From Mytilus californianus (taxonomy: Eukaryota > Mollusca > Bivalvia > Mytilida > Mytilidae), in the NCBI RefSeq assembly GCF_021869535.1, contig NW_026262690.1, positions 13,379,501 to 13,443,500 on the forward strand: a stretch of 64,000 nucleotides of DNA, written 5' to 3'. Of the stretch, positions 28,881 to 41,214 are shown piece after piece (position 1 is the first letter of the stretch; the number at the start of each line of letters is the position of its first letter). The notes below the pieces were generated by a model. The model was not told the origin of the DNA. It made no database searches and was given only the letters and a program-made list of their open reading frames with translations. Both the position numbers and the translations under genes were made by a program.

Positions 28881-29096
28881 TCCAAAAAATTTTCATTCCC
28901 TCAAGATATGGTCATAATCCCAATTCAAATTTCTAATGGAGTTTGCAACTATAATTACCCATTTAAATACATCATAAAAGTCTTAAAATAGAAAATGACA
29001 TATGGCTAAAATTAATATTAATGAATAGTAACTTCTAATTAAATTGACAGCTAATCACCTCAAGACAATACAAAATTTCTTTATACATAATTTACA

Positions 29097-29173
29097 AGCA
29101 GTGTAAGGGAGGTAATCCAAAATTGCACAACATTGTTCTTTAAATGTGATTGGATTACCTCCCTTACACTGCT
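29097..29173. repeat. 23-bp perfect inverted repeat (hairpin)
   Basis: The arm at 29,097-29,119 (starting AGCAGTGTAAGGGAGG) is the exact reverse complement of 29,151-29,173, with a 31-base spacer. It lies at the left edge of the roughly 160-bp repeat array, so it may be an element end. Confidence 0.85.
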
Positions 29174-29600
29174 TTTAAATTGTCTTAATTGTCCACTAAC
29201 CAGGAAACCCTTGTTTTTCCCCCTTTTTTTGCCCCTAATTCCTAAATGGTTTGAGCCATAACCCCAAAAGTTAATCCTAACCATCCCTTTGTGTTATGAA
29301 AACTTGTGGTATAATTTCAGAGAGATTAATACACTTAAACACAAGTTATTGTCTGGAAACTAGAAAAATGCTTATTTTGACCCCTTTTGGGCCCTTAATT
29401 CCTAAACTGTTGGGACCATAACCCACTGAATCAATCCAAACCATCCTTTTGTGGTTTCAAACCTTGTGTATAAATTTCATAAAGATCCATTCAGTTAAAC
29501 TAAAGTTATTGTCCGGAAACCAAGTGTCTTCGGACAACGACGACGACAACGTGATACCAATATACGACTGCAAAATTGTTTTTGGGGTCGTATAAAAATT
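29174..29600 (+). repeat. Third locus of the ~160-bp repeat with CGACGACG end
   Basis: Two to three units related to those in blocks A and A' (landmarks TTTCAGAGAGATTAATACAC near 29,317 and TTTCATAAAGATCCATTCAG near 29,476). They end in the same way, TGTCTTCGGACAACGACG and AATATACGAC, and finish with GGGGTCGTATAA. ATACGAC and GTCGTAT form a terminal inverted pair. Confidence 0.8.
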
Positions 29601-29889
29601 CATTTAGTATGCGATATCAGAGACATATAATACAAGAGATTCGCAACTGTAGTAGAGTCTATATAACAGCCAATAAAATGACGTGGCCACTGGAAAGCCG
29701 ATTATTTCGATGGATTTATGGGTAAAAACCCGCTATCGTGTGAAAAAGGTTCTAAGCTTCACGATTTTTCTAATGGATAATGCCGATACCTTTCACAGCT
29801 AAAGCATGCAAATATATTTAAAAGTTACAAAAAACTAATTCTAATCATTTGTTATTGATAAAATGTTTTCTAATGATGAAATTAATCAA

Positions 29890-30425
29890 ATACAAACAAA
29901 TTAAAACTCGGCCCATTTTACTTCACCTCCTATTGCCAGATAAACCATTTGATCTCCCAATTTTTTTCTTAAAACTTGGAAATATGCTAATAAATATATA
30001 ATTTTATGGGGTAATAATACTCCTAAATTTTGTTTCGTGAAAATAAGACTATTTTTGTAAAATTTGATCCAATAGTGTTTTTTTTCTTTCAAAATTATCA
30101 ACAAATGTGGCGATTTTTTCTTATTGATACCTGAAGCCAGCTGTGCTGGTACTATCATTTTATCTCGTAAAACTTGGAAATGTGCGAATAAATATTCAAT
30201 TGTATGGGGCTATATTACTCTCAGATGTTATATGTCGTGAAAATAAGACCAGTTTCGTAAAATTTGATCAAACAGTTATTTCTAAAAATATCAACAAAGG
30301 TGACTATTATTTTGTTATTTATACACAAAGCCAGCTATGCTAATTTTATCAATCTGTTTCGTCGAAACTAGAAATTTACAAATAAATATGTCATATTATG
30401 GGGATATATATTACTCCCAAGTTTT
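29890..30425. repeat. Degenerate ~210-bp tandem units
   Basis: About two and a half units share CGTGAAAATAAGAC, GTAAAATTTGATC, GCCAGCT-TGCT and ACTTGGAAAT-TGC landmarks. They are diverged, so the array is old. The open frames across it are incidental. Confidence 0.7.
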
Positions 30426-32255
30426 TCTTTTTCTTTTCATTTCTTTTTTTTTTTTTTATTAATTTTAAACTGGCTAAATATTGAAATTGTTCATGGAAAA
30501 ATTTCCTTAAATCAGTCCTTCATTTTTGTGCACTATGAAATTTATAGCCTGCATTTTGTTAGGCAATTTATTCATTTTTCATTCTGTTGATGGCAAAGTT
30601 GTTTATTTTCTCCTATTCTGAAGTTATTTTTTTTTTTTTTTTTTTAGGGTGCCAAAGATGAACGAATGCAGTAAATTTACAAAAGGAGTAAAATTTTCCT
30701 AGTAAAAGAAACCTTCTGCTGGTCGTAATATTATGAATGAGCTTCATGCATCTGTTGTCGTTTCAGACTACGCTTCTCATTCAAAACATGAACCTAATTC
30801 ATTTTTAAATTAAAATCGTATTGAGGACATTTCAATGGTGACTCCAAAAGATATATATATATTTGATAATAAAAGATTTTGTTTACACCAAGGATTTGTA
30901 TATGTATACACATAAACAATCTTACTTTTAAACTGCCATCTCTTTACCCCAGAATAAAAAAGACAAAAACCACTACAAATGATTAAAAGACAAAAACCAC
31001 TACAAATGATTGTCTCCTGGAAATAAGGTTATAAAATACTTTTTAAATAGTGTCTTTCATGTTGCTTTGATGTATGACCTTGGCTCCCACTTCAATGTTG
31101 TGTTTTTTTATAGATTTTTTGTTGCTTCTAGGACACACATATCCATCTATGTATGCAGTATTGTCAATTGTTTTTGTTGGTGGGTGACTCTCGCTTATGT
31201 CTTCGTCACTTTCACTATCAACAAAGAGTTCGTAATCAGTTTATTCAACTAGGAGAATATCTAAGTCGTAACTATTAAGATTGTCATCCCACGAAATAAA
31301 ATCGGAATTTTCCATATTGCGTGCACATGAATGAAGCTTTATTCAAATGAGAAATTAATTGTAATTTTCTTAAATATTAATTCTCAATACACACTTCGAA
31401 CATGAAGAAACCATAAATTTACCGACAATCATTTAAAAAAAAACTCAATGCAAGCCTATGATGAAACTCAAACAACACTTAGAAATCAAACATTTACAGA
31501 CAATCCTACAGAAAAAATCAATGCAAGCCCAATAAATGATGACTATAAAAATAAATGAAATTTTAATAATTTATAAATATCAAGAATAAAAAACAAAGCC
31601 TATCATGATTAACAATTAATTAACAAATAAATTAAGTTTTTTTCCACATTAATTAATTTTACATTTTGTGAATTGTATTTTTGGAAAGAGTGTGGACACC
31701 TGTGGTGTAACAACTTCTTGTTTACAAGGTGTCAATTAAAACTCATTATTTATAACATGTTCGTGATTTACCTGGTCATCGAATAATTCAAACCTAATAT
31801 ACATGTCACACTGTGAAATTATGTCTCCGAGACAGGTGTATATTCAATAGAAACCCATTATGTAACTATCAAATAAAATAAACTCTGGCACAATTTATCA
31901 AGTGTTAATTATTTAATATCAGTTTTTTTAATACAATATCAAATTATATCTCTTTTTCAATAATACAAATCTAAAATCAAAATTACATTAAATTAAATAA
32001 TTATATATGTACTCAAATTATTGAATCAATTATGATAAATTTAACACTGAAACAGTTTATGTTATGCTTAAACATTCGTCCTTACTTCGAGTACTTTTAA
32101 TACTTTTATTAATGACTTTATTACCTAAGGAGATCTCGCGAGGTTTAACTAGTGGCCGCGTGTTATTACGGGATGTTGCCGAGTTGCGAATCTCTTGTAT
32201 TATATGTCTCTGGCGATATGGAAGCATTAAAAATCCCTTCTCTGCATCATAATAA
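30426..32255 (-). other. Intronic AT-rich DNA
   Basis: Several T homopolymers, a small direct repeat (AAAGACAAAAACCACTACAA at about 30,959 and 30,987) and a short TA microsatellite near 30,850. An 80-codon plus-strand frame (31,010-31,252) has no domain, splice or codon evidence. Confidence 0.5.
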
Positions 32256-32532
32256 CTAACAAGAAATCATAAATATAGAGTACCATATCAAAGAGAAATC
32301 ATAAACTATACAGTACCATATCAAAGAGAAATCATAAACTATACAGTACCATATCAAAGAGAAATCATAAACTATACAGTACCATATCAAAGAGAAATCA
32401 TAAACTATACAGTACCATATCAAAGAGAAATCATAAACTATACAGTACCATATCAAAGAGAAATCATAAACTATACAGTACCATATCAAAGAGAAATCAT
32501 AAACTATACAGTACCATATCAAAGAGAAATCT
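32256..32532. repeat. 33-bp minisatellite
   Basis: About eight nearly identical copies of a 33-bp unit (AAACTATACAGTACCATATC plus AAAGAGAAATCAT). The high uniformity suggests recent expansion. The 11-residue periodic minus-strand frame (IWYCIVYDFSL) is a by-product. Confidence 0.95.
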
Positions 32533-33424
32533 CATGTGGGACTTATATTTAACTATGCACTTTATAAAAATTAAGAATTTCAAACAAGGTATCATATATT
32601 TCTTTATCTTGAACTCTGATAGGGACATAAATTGATTGTAAACCATTTGAATTTGATTGAGGATTCCACAATAAGAAAAGACAACAATTGACAAGATTTC
32701 TGACAGGCACATTAACAGGTGGTGATGTCCAACTGGTTTTTCATAAATCTCCAATAAAAAAAAAAACTAAATATGTTTATATTTTTCAGTACTACAATTT
32801 CCTATGACAAATCTGATAAAATCATGCTGAGCCTAGAAGATTGATTCAACATGAAAATGTCTATCAACCAGGATAAATTCAACAAATTTTAATGATACAA
32901 ATTATTCTGTTTATAAGAAAGAATGGATATTGTTAACATTAATTTTGTTTGTAATCAATAACAGTGTGTAAAGGAAACAATCTGTGAATGCCAGTAGCTA
33001 AGTTCTGGGGTCAAGGACATAAAGAATGAGAATCAAAGACAATATTGACATATTAGAGTGTTGAATATCATTCCCGGAAATGATTCCTCCCACTTCATAT
33101 GTCTTTAATATCTTAATGGAAGGTCTTTTACTTTACCATTATATCTATTAATCAGTCCATCATAAAAGGCTGTGTCATTAATTTTCTACCATTTAAACTT
33201 TTCCAAAAAGGTCAACTCAAAAATGAGTTCAATCTCGTATGATGACAACCAATCCTATGAAGTTTAAGAGCTTTCTGTCAAATCTCTCACAGATTTTGCG
33301 TTCACAAGATATTACAGTAGTAAAACAAAAGTTCACTCACTACAATATCTCACCTGTTTTACTGATAATTAGTTTGAAGTTGGAAAACTTAATTTGGTAC
33401 GACAGACATGTGTTTTGTCTAGGT
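32533..33424 (-). other. Intronic DNA, nothing recognised
   Basis: No gene-like frame, repeat or structure stands out. Confidence 0.45.
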
Positions 33425-33514
33425 TAGTCTATAAAAAGGTATATACTATGAAATTTAGAGCGAGGGGCTTGCCCCGAGCTCTTAATTTCATAGTATATAC
33501 CTTTTCATAGACTA
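33425..33514. repeat. 90-bp near-perfect hairpin
   Basis: TAGTCTATAAAAAGGTATAT at the left edge mirrors the right edge, whose reverse complement begins TAGTCTATGAAAAGGTATAT. The stem is about 38 bp with few mismatches. The centre, CGAGGGGCTTGCCCCGAGCT, folds again as GGGG/CCCC. A related half-site with GTATGTACTATGAAAATTAG occurs near 34,605. It could be a compact foldback MITE. Confidence 0.85.
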
Positions 33515-34720
33515 TCCAATTTAGCAAATATTTACAACTCGAGTAATCTTTTAATTGGTCTATTGATAGTTTATTTTGGCTGACTACTTGTATCACAGGT
33601 GTTTGTAAAACGGAGCTCATTAACGAAGTTTTGTAAATCTACTCACTAGTATCATTGTAAAATATGTGATTTCAAAAGGCCCTTGACTCCAGAATGAAAA
33701 GATGGTAGCTGCTGGTGTAAGTATGTATATTGATATAAAGTGGTGTTTCACTATACATGTTCTTCTTACATGGTAAGATGACCAAATAAATTGACCAAAA
33801 GCAGGCAATAATTAAATTGCAGTGGAAGCTTTACATGTTTTGAAAACATTTTTTAATTTCACTAAAAACTAAAGCTATAATAAATTTGAAACATATAGAT
33901 AGTTTGTCCCCATAGATATAGTCTAGCAGATAGGCATTAAAAAGCAACTATCAATAGATCAGAGATTATAGGTTTTGTGTGGTTTTTTTTTTTTTTATTA
34001 TTTCAAAGTAAAAACTAAAAGATTTATCAGAATATGTTTATATATATAATTGGCACATTATCTTCAGACATAATCACAATTTTTCAATTCATGACATCGT
34101 CCTGAACATGCATGAAATATTTGCCACTGGAAATTAAGCAACCGATAATCAATAAATCAATCAATTCATGACGAAATAGATCACCTACCTTAAGAAAGTT
34201 TAAAAAATTATCACCAAGTTGCTTTAATTTCCCTTCACAAGGTTTCATAGTACACACTTTTTTGTGTACAAAGTAATTGCATGGATGATACATTATTACA
34301 TTATCATAATTTTAAGATATCGTTGTACTCTAATCAAGGTATAAAGAACCATATGTATTACCCTTTATTTAAATGAAAGAAATAGCAATTATCAAAAACA
34401 TTTTTTAGATCCAAAGATTTTAATAGCAGGATATTTAAAAATCAACGTGAAAACTAATTACAAACTATTTAATTTAATTTGGAACACAGCATTTTATTTC
34501 AAAACAGCCAGCGGCAATTTTTGATTTAAATATCTTCATTATGATACAATGAAATCTTACCCTTGTGGTCATTCATGTGTAGTTACTTAGTACACGGGAA
34601 AAGTATGTACTATGAAAATTAGAAGGCAAATATAAGCAATTTGATTGGACGAGAAGTTGTAAGTATGTGCTAAGTCTACATACAAGTCTTTACAACAAAG
34701 GGTCAACTCTAATTATCAAA
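33515..34720 (-). other. Intronic DNA, nothing recognised
   Basis: AT-rich intron with short open frames only. Apart from the hairpin-related half-site near 34,605 no structure is seen. Confidence 0.45.
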
Positions 34721-34724
34721 TAGA

Positions 34725-35090
34725 CTTAACACAATTAATGATCCATGCAATTAAGGTCAAGGTCAAATCAGCCCTACCACACACTGCACACAGACATGCA
34801 CATCTTGCAATCATTCCATACACGAAATAAAGTTGGTAAACTCCTTAAAGTATCTGAGAAAAAGACCTATCCCTGAAAACTTAACATTGACCGATGAACT
34901 ATGAAAATGAGGTCAAGTTCATATGAACCTTGCCAGACTACCATGTACACCGTACAATCATTCCATACACTAAATATAGACGACATACTGCTTATAGTAT
35001 CTGTGAAACAGACCTATTCCAAAAACTTAACATTATCCAATGAAAAGAGGCCAAGGTCAGATTGACCATGCCAAATTAACAATTGCATTT
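34725..35090. repeat. Two ~170-bp tandem units (AATCATTCCATACAC)
   Basis: The units share CAATCATTCCATACAC, AGTATCTG-GA, GACCTATCC-like and AACTTAACATT landmarks, with AAGGTCA-type motifs between them. It resembles a dispersed bivalve repeat. Confidence 0.7.
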
Positions 35091-35250
35091 TCAATGAAAA
35101 CTTACATCTTTGTTCATTAGGTATGAAGCATCCAGATCTTCTAACATTCAAACATTCAACAGTCCACAATATATAGAAAAATACTAAGATTTTGAGAAAT
35201 AAAATTTGTCCTTATTTCATGTGATCAGCAGTAGAACTTTATAATATTAT

Positions 35251-35575
35251 TTTACTCTCATGTCCAAATAAGAACCAAAGCAAACGGACATCTTTCACAG
35301 CTGTACTGAAGTTCATGACCCTGAGGATAGTCAGCTGACAAGGAAGAAAGAGGATTAATGAATGCAAGACTTTGAAAGCTGATTAACTTAAAGGGTTATT
35401 ACCTTTATATTATTTTACGCTCATGTCCAGATAAGAACCAAAGCAAATGGACATCTTTCACATCTGTACTGAAGTTCATGACCCTGAGGATAGTCAGCTG
35501 ACAAGGAAGTGAGAGGATTAATGAATGCAAGACTTTGAAAGCTGATTAACTTAAAAGGTTATTACCTCATGGATT
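35251..35575. repeat. 163-bp tandem duplication
   Basis: Two almost identical copies start near 35,251 and 35,414, with landmarks CTCATGTCCA, ACATCTTTCACA and AGTTCATGACCCTGAGG. There are few differences, so the duplication looks recent. Confidence 0.9.
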
Positions 35576-35699
35576 ATCACGGTATGAAACAATGGTAAGT
35601 TTATCTTTCATACGTATAGAAACAATGGTCGGTTTATCTACATTAAAGCATAAGCTGAATAAAAGCACCTACTTCAAATGTCATTAAGCTGATTTAAAA

Positions 35700-36295
35700 C
35701 AACCCACAACCACTGTGTGAATCACCTTAAAAAAACTACCCACAACCATTGTATTTTAATCAAAACTACCCACAACCATAGTATTTTAATCAAAACTACC
35801 CAAAACCATTGTATGAATCAAAACTTCCAACAACCATTGTATGAATCAAAACTACCAAAACTACTGTATGAATCAAAACTACCAACAACCATTATGTGTA
35901 TCAATTCTACCCACAACCATTATATGTATCAAAACTACCAACAACCATTATATGATGTAAAACTACCAACAACTATTGTATGATTCAAAACTACCAACAA
36001 CCATTATATGAAGTAAAACTACCAACAACCATTATATAAAGTTAAATTACCAACAACAATTGTGTGTATCAAAACTACCAACAACCATTAAGTGTATCAA
36101 AACTACCAACAACCATTATATGATGTAAAACTACCAACAACTATTGTATGAATCAAAACTACCAACAACCATTATATGGAGTAAAACTACCAAAACCATT
36201 GCATGAAGTAAAACTACCCAGAACCATTGTATGAAGTAAAACTACCAAGAACCATTGTATGAAGTAAAATTACCCAGAACCGTTGTATGAATGGA
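35700..36295. repeat. ~29-bp minisatellite (AAAACTACCAACAACCATT)
   Basis: About 20 variable units of 27-30 bp built on AAAACTACC-ACAACCATT followed by a variable TATATGA-GT segment. They are heterogeneous in length. The array abuts the 32-bp array with no spacer. Confidence 0.92.
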
Positions 36296-38745
36296 AAACT
36301 AATGATAGACAGGCTTGTGAGTAATGAAGAATCAAGACAGACAGGTTTGTGACTAATAAAGAATCAAGACAGATATGCTTGTGACTTATGAAGAATCAAG
36401 ACAGATATGCTTGTGAGTAATGAGGAATCAAGACAGACATACTTGTGACTAATGAAGAATCAAGACAGACAGGTTTGTGACTTATAAAGAATCAAGACAG
36501 ATATGCTTGTGACTTATTAAGAATCAAGACAGATATGCTTGTGAGTAATGAAGAATCAAGACAAACATGCTTGTGACTAATGAAGAATCAAGACAGACAG
36601 GCTTGTGACTAATGAAGAATCAAGACAAACAGGCTTGTGACTAATGAAGAATCAAGAGGAATCAAGACAGCCATGCTTGTGACTAATAAAGAGTCAAGAC
36701 AGACAGGTTTGTGACTAATAAAAAGTCAAGACAGATATGCTTGTGAGTAATGAAGAATCAAGACAAACATGCTTGTGACTAATGAAGAATCAAGACAGAC
36801 AGGTTTGCCACTAATCAAGAGTCAAGACAGATATGCTTGTGAGTAATAAAGAATCAAGACAGACATGCTTGTGACTAATGGAGAATCAAGACAGACAGGT
36901 TTGCCACTAATAAAGAGTCAAGACAGATATGTTTGGGAGTAATGACGAATCAAGACAGACATGCTTGTAACTAAAGAGGAATCAAGACAGACATGCTTGT
37001 GACTAATGAAGAATCAAGACAGACTGGTGTGTGACTAATAGAGAATCAAGACAGACAGGCTTGTGGCTAATGAAGAATCAAGAGGAACATACTTGTGTCC
37101 TGTACCAAGTCAGGAAAATGGCCATTGTTATATTATAGTTCTTTCTGTGTGTGTTACATTTTAATGTTGTGTTTCTGTTGTGTCGTAGTAGTTCTCTTAT
37201 ATTTGATGTGTTTCCCCCAGTTTTAGTTTGTAACCCGGATTTGTTTTTTTCTCAATCGATTTATGAATTTCGAACAGCGGTATACTACTGTTGCCTTTAT
37301 TTGTGACAAAAGAGGAATCAAGAGGGACATACTTGTGGCTAATGAAGAATCAAGACAGACAGGCTTGTGACTAATGAAGAATCAAGACAGACAGGCTTGT
37401 GACTTATAAAGAGTCAAGACAGATATGCTTGTGAGTAATGAAGAATCAAGACAGACATGCTTGTGACTAATGAAGAGTCAAGACAGACTGGTGTGTGACT
37501 AATAGAGAATCAAGACAGACAGGCTTGTGGCTAATGAAGAATCAAGAGGAACATACTTGTGTCCTGTACCAAGTCAGGAAAATGGCCATTGTTATATTAT
37601 AGTTCTTTCTGTGTGTGTTACATTTTAATGTTGTGTTTCTGTTGTGTCGTAGTTCTCCTCTTATATTTGATGTGTTTCCCTCAGTTTTAGTTTGTAACCC
37701 GGATTTGTTTTTTTCTCAATCGATTTATGAATTTCGAACAGCGGTATACTACTGTTGCCTTTATTTGTGACAAAAGAGGAATCAAGAGGGACATACTTGT
37801 GGCTAATGAAGAATCAAGACAGACAGGCTTGTGACTAATGAAGAATCAAGACAGACAGGCTTGTGACTTATAAAGAGTCAAGACAGATATGCTTGTGAGT
37901 AATGAAAAATCAAGACAGACATGCTTGTGACTAATGAAGAATCAAGACAGACAGGTGTGTGACTTATAAAGAGTCAAGACAGATATGCTTGTGAGTAATG
38001 AAGAATCAAGACAGACATGCTTGTGACTAATGAAGAATCAAGACAGACATGCTTGTGACTAATGAAAAATCAAGACAGACAGGCTTGTGACTTATAAAGA
38101 GTCAAGACAGATATGCTTGTGAGTAATGAAAAATCAAGACAGACATGCTTGTGACTAATGAAGAATCAAGACAGACAGGTGTGTGACTTATAAAGAGTCA
38201 AGACAGATATGCTTGTGAGTAATGAAGAATCAAGACAGACATGCTTGTGACTAATGAAGAATCAAGACAGACAGGTGTGTGACTTATAAAGAGTCAAGAC
38301 AGATATGCTTGTGAGTAATGAAGAATCAAGACAGACATGCTTGTGATTAATGAAGAATCAAGACAGACAGGTGTGTGACTTATAAAGAGTCAAGACAGAT
38401 ATGCTTGTGAGTAATGAAGAATCAAGACAGACATGCTTGTGACTAATGAAAAATCAAGACAGACAGATGTGTGACTAATGAAGAATCAAGACAGATAGGT
38501 GTGTGACTAATGAAGAATCAAGACAGACAGGTGTGTGACTAATAAAGAATCAAGACAGACAGGTGTGTGGCTAATGAAGAATCAAGAGGAACATACTTGT
38601 GACAAAAGAGGAATCAGGAGGGACATACTTGTGACAAATGAAGAATCAAGACAGACAGGTTTGTGACTTATAAAGAGTCAAGACAGATATGATTGTGACT
38701 AATGAAGAATCAAAACAGACAGTGAGTGAGGCTTGTGACTAATGA
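36296..38745. repeat. 32-bp minisatellite with two embedded copies of a foreign segment
   Basis: About 65 units of 32 bp (GAATCAAGACAGACAGGCTT then GTGACTAATGAA). Twice the array is interrupted by the same unrelated segment of about 230 bp (37,085-37,312 and 37,553-37,780), with landmarks CTGTACCAAGTCAGGAAAATG and GAACAGCGGTATACTACTG. The two interruptions are 468 bp apart with matching flanks. One insertion was therefore probably copied with its flanking units by unequal exchange. Confidence 0.93.
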
Positions 38746-38859
38746 AGATTGTGATTGACAGACTGAAGACAATATTTTGTTTGTCACTATAACACATGCC
38801 ATCTCTAACAAAAAAGTTAAAAAGATATCAATCAGGCTTAGGTGAGAGTTAAACTAGAT

Positions 38860-39295
38860 GTGTCAGAACGACATGAATTGCCCCGCTTGCAAAAAAAGCT
38901 TGAAGCCATTTTAAGGAGTGGAAAATAGAGAATGAAAGTCTGTATACATGTTATTTTCATGAAATTTTCAAATTCCAAAGCAAATAATCTAGAAAAAAAT
39001 CCGCGGAGCTGAACCAAACATAAACTCGATCTGTAACTCAATATAGAGGACTCACATACTAAAAATCAGCTCAATATGTGAAGGTGTTTAGAAAAATAGT
39101 CTGTATAACTGCTATTTTCATGAAATTTTCAAGTCCAAAGCTAATTTCAGCAATAACCAATGGAGTGTAACCAAATGAAAACTCGATCTGTAACTCATCA
39201 TAGTAGACTCACATACTAAAAATCAACTTAATATGAGAAGGCGTATAGGAAAAAAGTCCATATAACTGTTCGTTGCAGGTAGACAGAATGACGGA
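38860..39295. repeat. Two ~175-bp tandem units (AACTCGATCTGTAACTCA)
   Basis: Shared landmarks are TATTTTCATGAAATTTTCAA, AACTCGATCTGTAACTCA and GACTCACATACTAAAAATCA. The tract ends in GGTAGACAGAATGACGGAAC, resembling ends of other dispersed repeats in the window. Confidence 0.75.
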
Positions 39296-39304
39296 ACGAT
39301 GGAG

Positions 39305-39490
39305 TGGGGGGGCCTGGTTGGCCTAATGGTCTAGGACGTTGGTTTACTTCAATGACCACTAGCCTATCACTGATACATGACTCCTGGCTTTGTATGTTTA
39401 CAAAAATGCCAGGGGTGTGCTCGATTTGTATGTGACAAGGTTTGTCAGTTTACTTCCCGACGTTAAGCAACAATTAATTAATCAATGTGA
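39305..39490 (+). repeat. tRNA-derived SINE-like element
   Basis: TTGGCCTAATGGTCTAGGAC resembles a tRNA A-box head (TRGCNNAGYNGG type). A weak B-box-like TGCTCGATTTG follows about 100 bp on. The 3' end ACGTTAAGCAAC then AATTAATTAATCAAT looks like a short-repeat tail. The spacing is longer than a simple tRNA head, so the call is tentative. Confidence 0.45.
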
Positions 39491-39921
39491 TTTTTAATAT
39501 ACAACCAAAACACTGTCAAAATCTATATGACTCTTGCAAAAGTCCACATATTAAACATTACATGTCAATTCAATCTGTCTATTAAAGAGAACAATTGCCT
39601 TGTCAATTAACAAAACTTAACAAGAAGTGGTTTTATAGTTTAATTTTTCTCTTTGAAGAAAACATGCACTTTATATTACTAACTAATGTAAGTGACAGAA
39701 GATGCTTTCTCTGTAATTGCATCTACTGGCAGGTGTCTTCCATCTTCCATTTTGTTCCTTTTAATATAAATACTACCAAATAATGTTATTACTTTTGGAC
39801 TCATTACTTTTCATTGAATAGCGCCAGGTTGCTATTTTAAGTCTTTCTTCTTTATAAGTATTCTGAAAGTCTTAGTATTCTGACATTAAAAATATTAGTT
39901 ATATTAAATAATTTCTTTCAG

Positions 39922-40133
39922 GAGATGTTCTACAAGGGAAAGTGTTCGTAAGATTACAGCTTTCATGTCAGTTGCACATCAAGTTTCCTTACTATGACAG
40001 CAATATTGGAAGACCAGATGTATGTGCTCATTGTGGTATGGCTCCTGCAGAAAAATCACAGGAAACGACTCAGAATTATCGAATAGTACTTCCAGTTTGC
40101 CATTTATGTGTGGATAGTGGCAAAATCCAATAA
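39922..40133 (+). CDS. Possible terminal exon of an unknown Cys-rich protein
   Basis: An acceptor-like TTTCTTTCAG at 39,921 opens a frame (phase 2) that reads DVLQGKVFVRLQLSC and then VCAHCGMAPAEKS. It ends with LPVCHLCVDSGKIQ and stop TAA, with AATAAA overlapping the stop. Two Cys-x2-Cys pairs (CAHC and CHLC) could bind zinc. The frame is on the opposite strand to ALK, inside its 24-kb intron, and no upstream exon was found. It may be the last exon of a nested gene, a retro- or transposon-carried fragment, or a pseudogene. I do not recognise the family with confidence. Confidence 0.4.
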
Positions 40134-40625
40134 AAAATTGAATGATTTTATGTGGACTTTGAAATAGCTCCTCTGACAATTTATTACACACGTTTTGAAT
40201 AGTTACAAACAGTTTTCTATTCTTCTGTTGACTAAATTAATTGAGTTGTTTTTCATAATAATCATAATAATAATTTTCTATTTAAAGAGGGTTACACAGT
40301 TAGCTATAAAACTAATCTTCCCTGAGGCCCTCATGAAATACATTGAAATATAACAAACACAGAATTACAAAATAATCAAACAAAACACACACATAAGAAA
40401 AATAAAATAAGAAATTGTTATGAAATATACAATTTTCAAAACAGGTAAAAAGAAAAGAACAGAGTTCCAATGTCCCCCACATTGCACATATTTTATCTGT
40501 TCCGTCCAAGGACAATAACTAAAAAAAAACTTTTTTTGTTCTTTAAAACTTTTTAAAATTATCTTACAAGCAAGTTGAAGACTTGAGAGCAGTTTCGGAT
40601 ACATTCAATATTTCCAAGGGAAACT
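40134..40625. other. Non-coding stretch before the foldback element
   Basis: No gene seen. The last bases (TTTCCAAGGG then AAACT) match the start of the ~160-bp repeat at 44,400-44,640, so the foldback element appears to have inserted into a unit of that repeat. Confidence 0.5.
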
Positions 40626-40699
40626 TATGGAACGCCACAGCTGTCTTATGTGGAACTCTGATTTTACTTTATGTTGTTTTATTATTACTTGATGATATT

Positions 40700-41130
40700 T
40701 TGTCTTAACTTAATATGGTTTTGACATTACGTAATGATGTTTTGATATAACTCAATATGGAATAGTCATTACTTAATGATATTTCGATATTACACGATAT
40801 GGTTTCGTATTGACTTGATATAGTTTTGTCATAACTCAATATGGTTTTGTCATTACTCGATGTGGTTTCACCATTATTTGATGTGATTGTGTCATTAGTC
40901 AATGTGGTTTTAACATTACTTGATGTGAATGTGACTTAACGTTATGTAGTTGTTTCATTACATGATGTGGTTTTGTTATTTTGTAATGATGATTTGCCTA
41001 TTTTTTATATGGTTTTAACATTACGTAATGATGTTTCAAAATTTGACGATTTTACACTACATGATGTGTTTGTTTCATTATTTGATGTGGTCCTGTCATT
41101 CTTTGATGTGGTTATCCCATTACTTGATGA
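40700..41130. repeat. Degenerate 20-24-bp units of the left foldback arm
   Basis: Repeated CATTAC-TGAT-TGGTTTTGT-like units. The right arm (about 43,862-44,292) carries the same units inverted. Open frames across either arm are mirror images of each other and not genes. Confidence 0.85.
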
Positions 41131-41214
41131 GGTAAAATCACGTGACCAATTCGGAAAAACCTGTTCTATTTTTAGATAGATTTCCATGTTGTATGTGCCT
41201 TGGATGAGTGTGGC

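Noticed and set aside
28700-28885. Glycine-rich 61-codon minus-strand frame
   Set aside because: Encoded by poly-C and poly-A low-complexity sequence.
31010-31252. 80-codon plus-strand frame rich in hydrophobic residues
   Set aside because: AT-rich intron composition alone gives such frames. No signal, domain or splice support.
32256-32522. 88-codon frame of repeated IWYCIVYDFSL
   Set aside because: A translation of the 33-bp minisatellite.
36296-38745. Regular 32-bp repeats resembling a CRISPR array
   Set aside because: Units are contiguous with no unique spacers. This is an animal minisatellite. The same applies to the 26-, 40- and 42-bp arrays.
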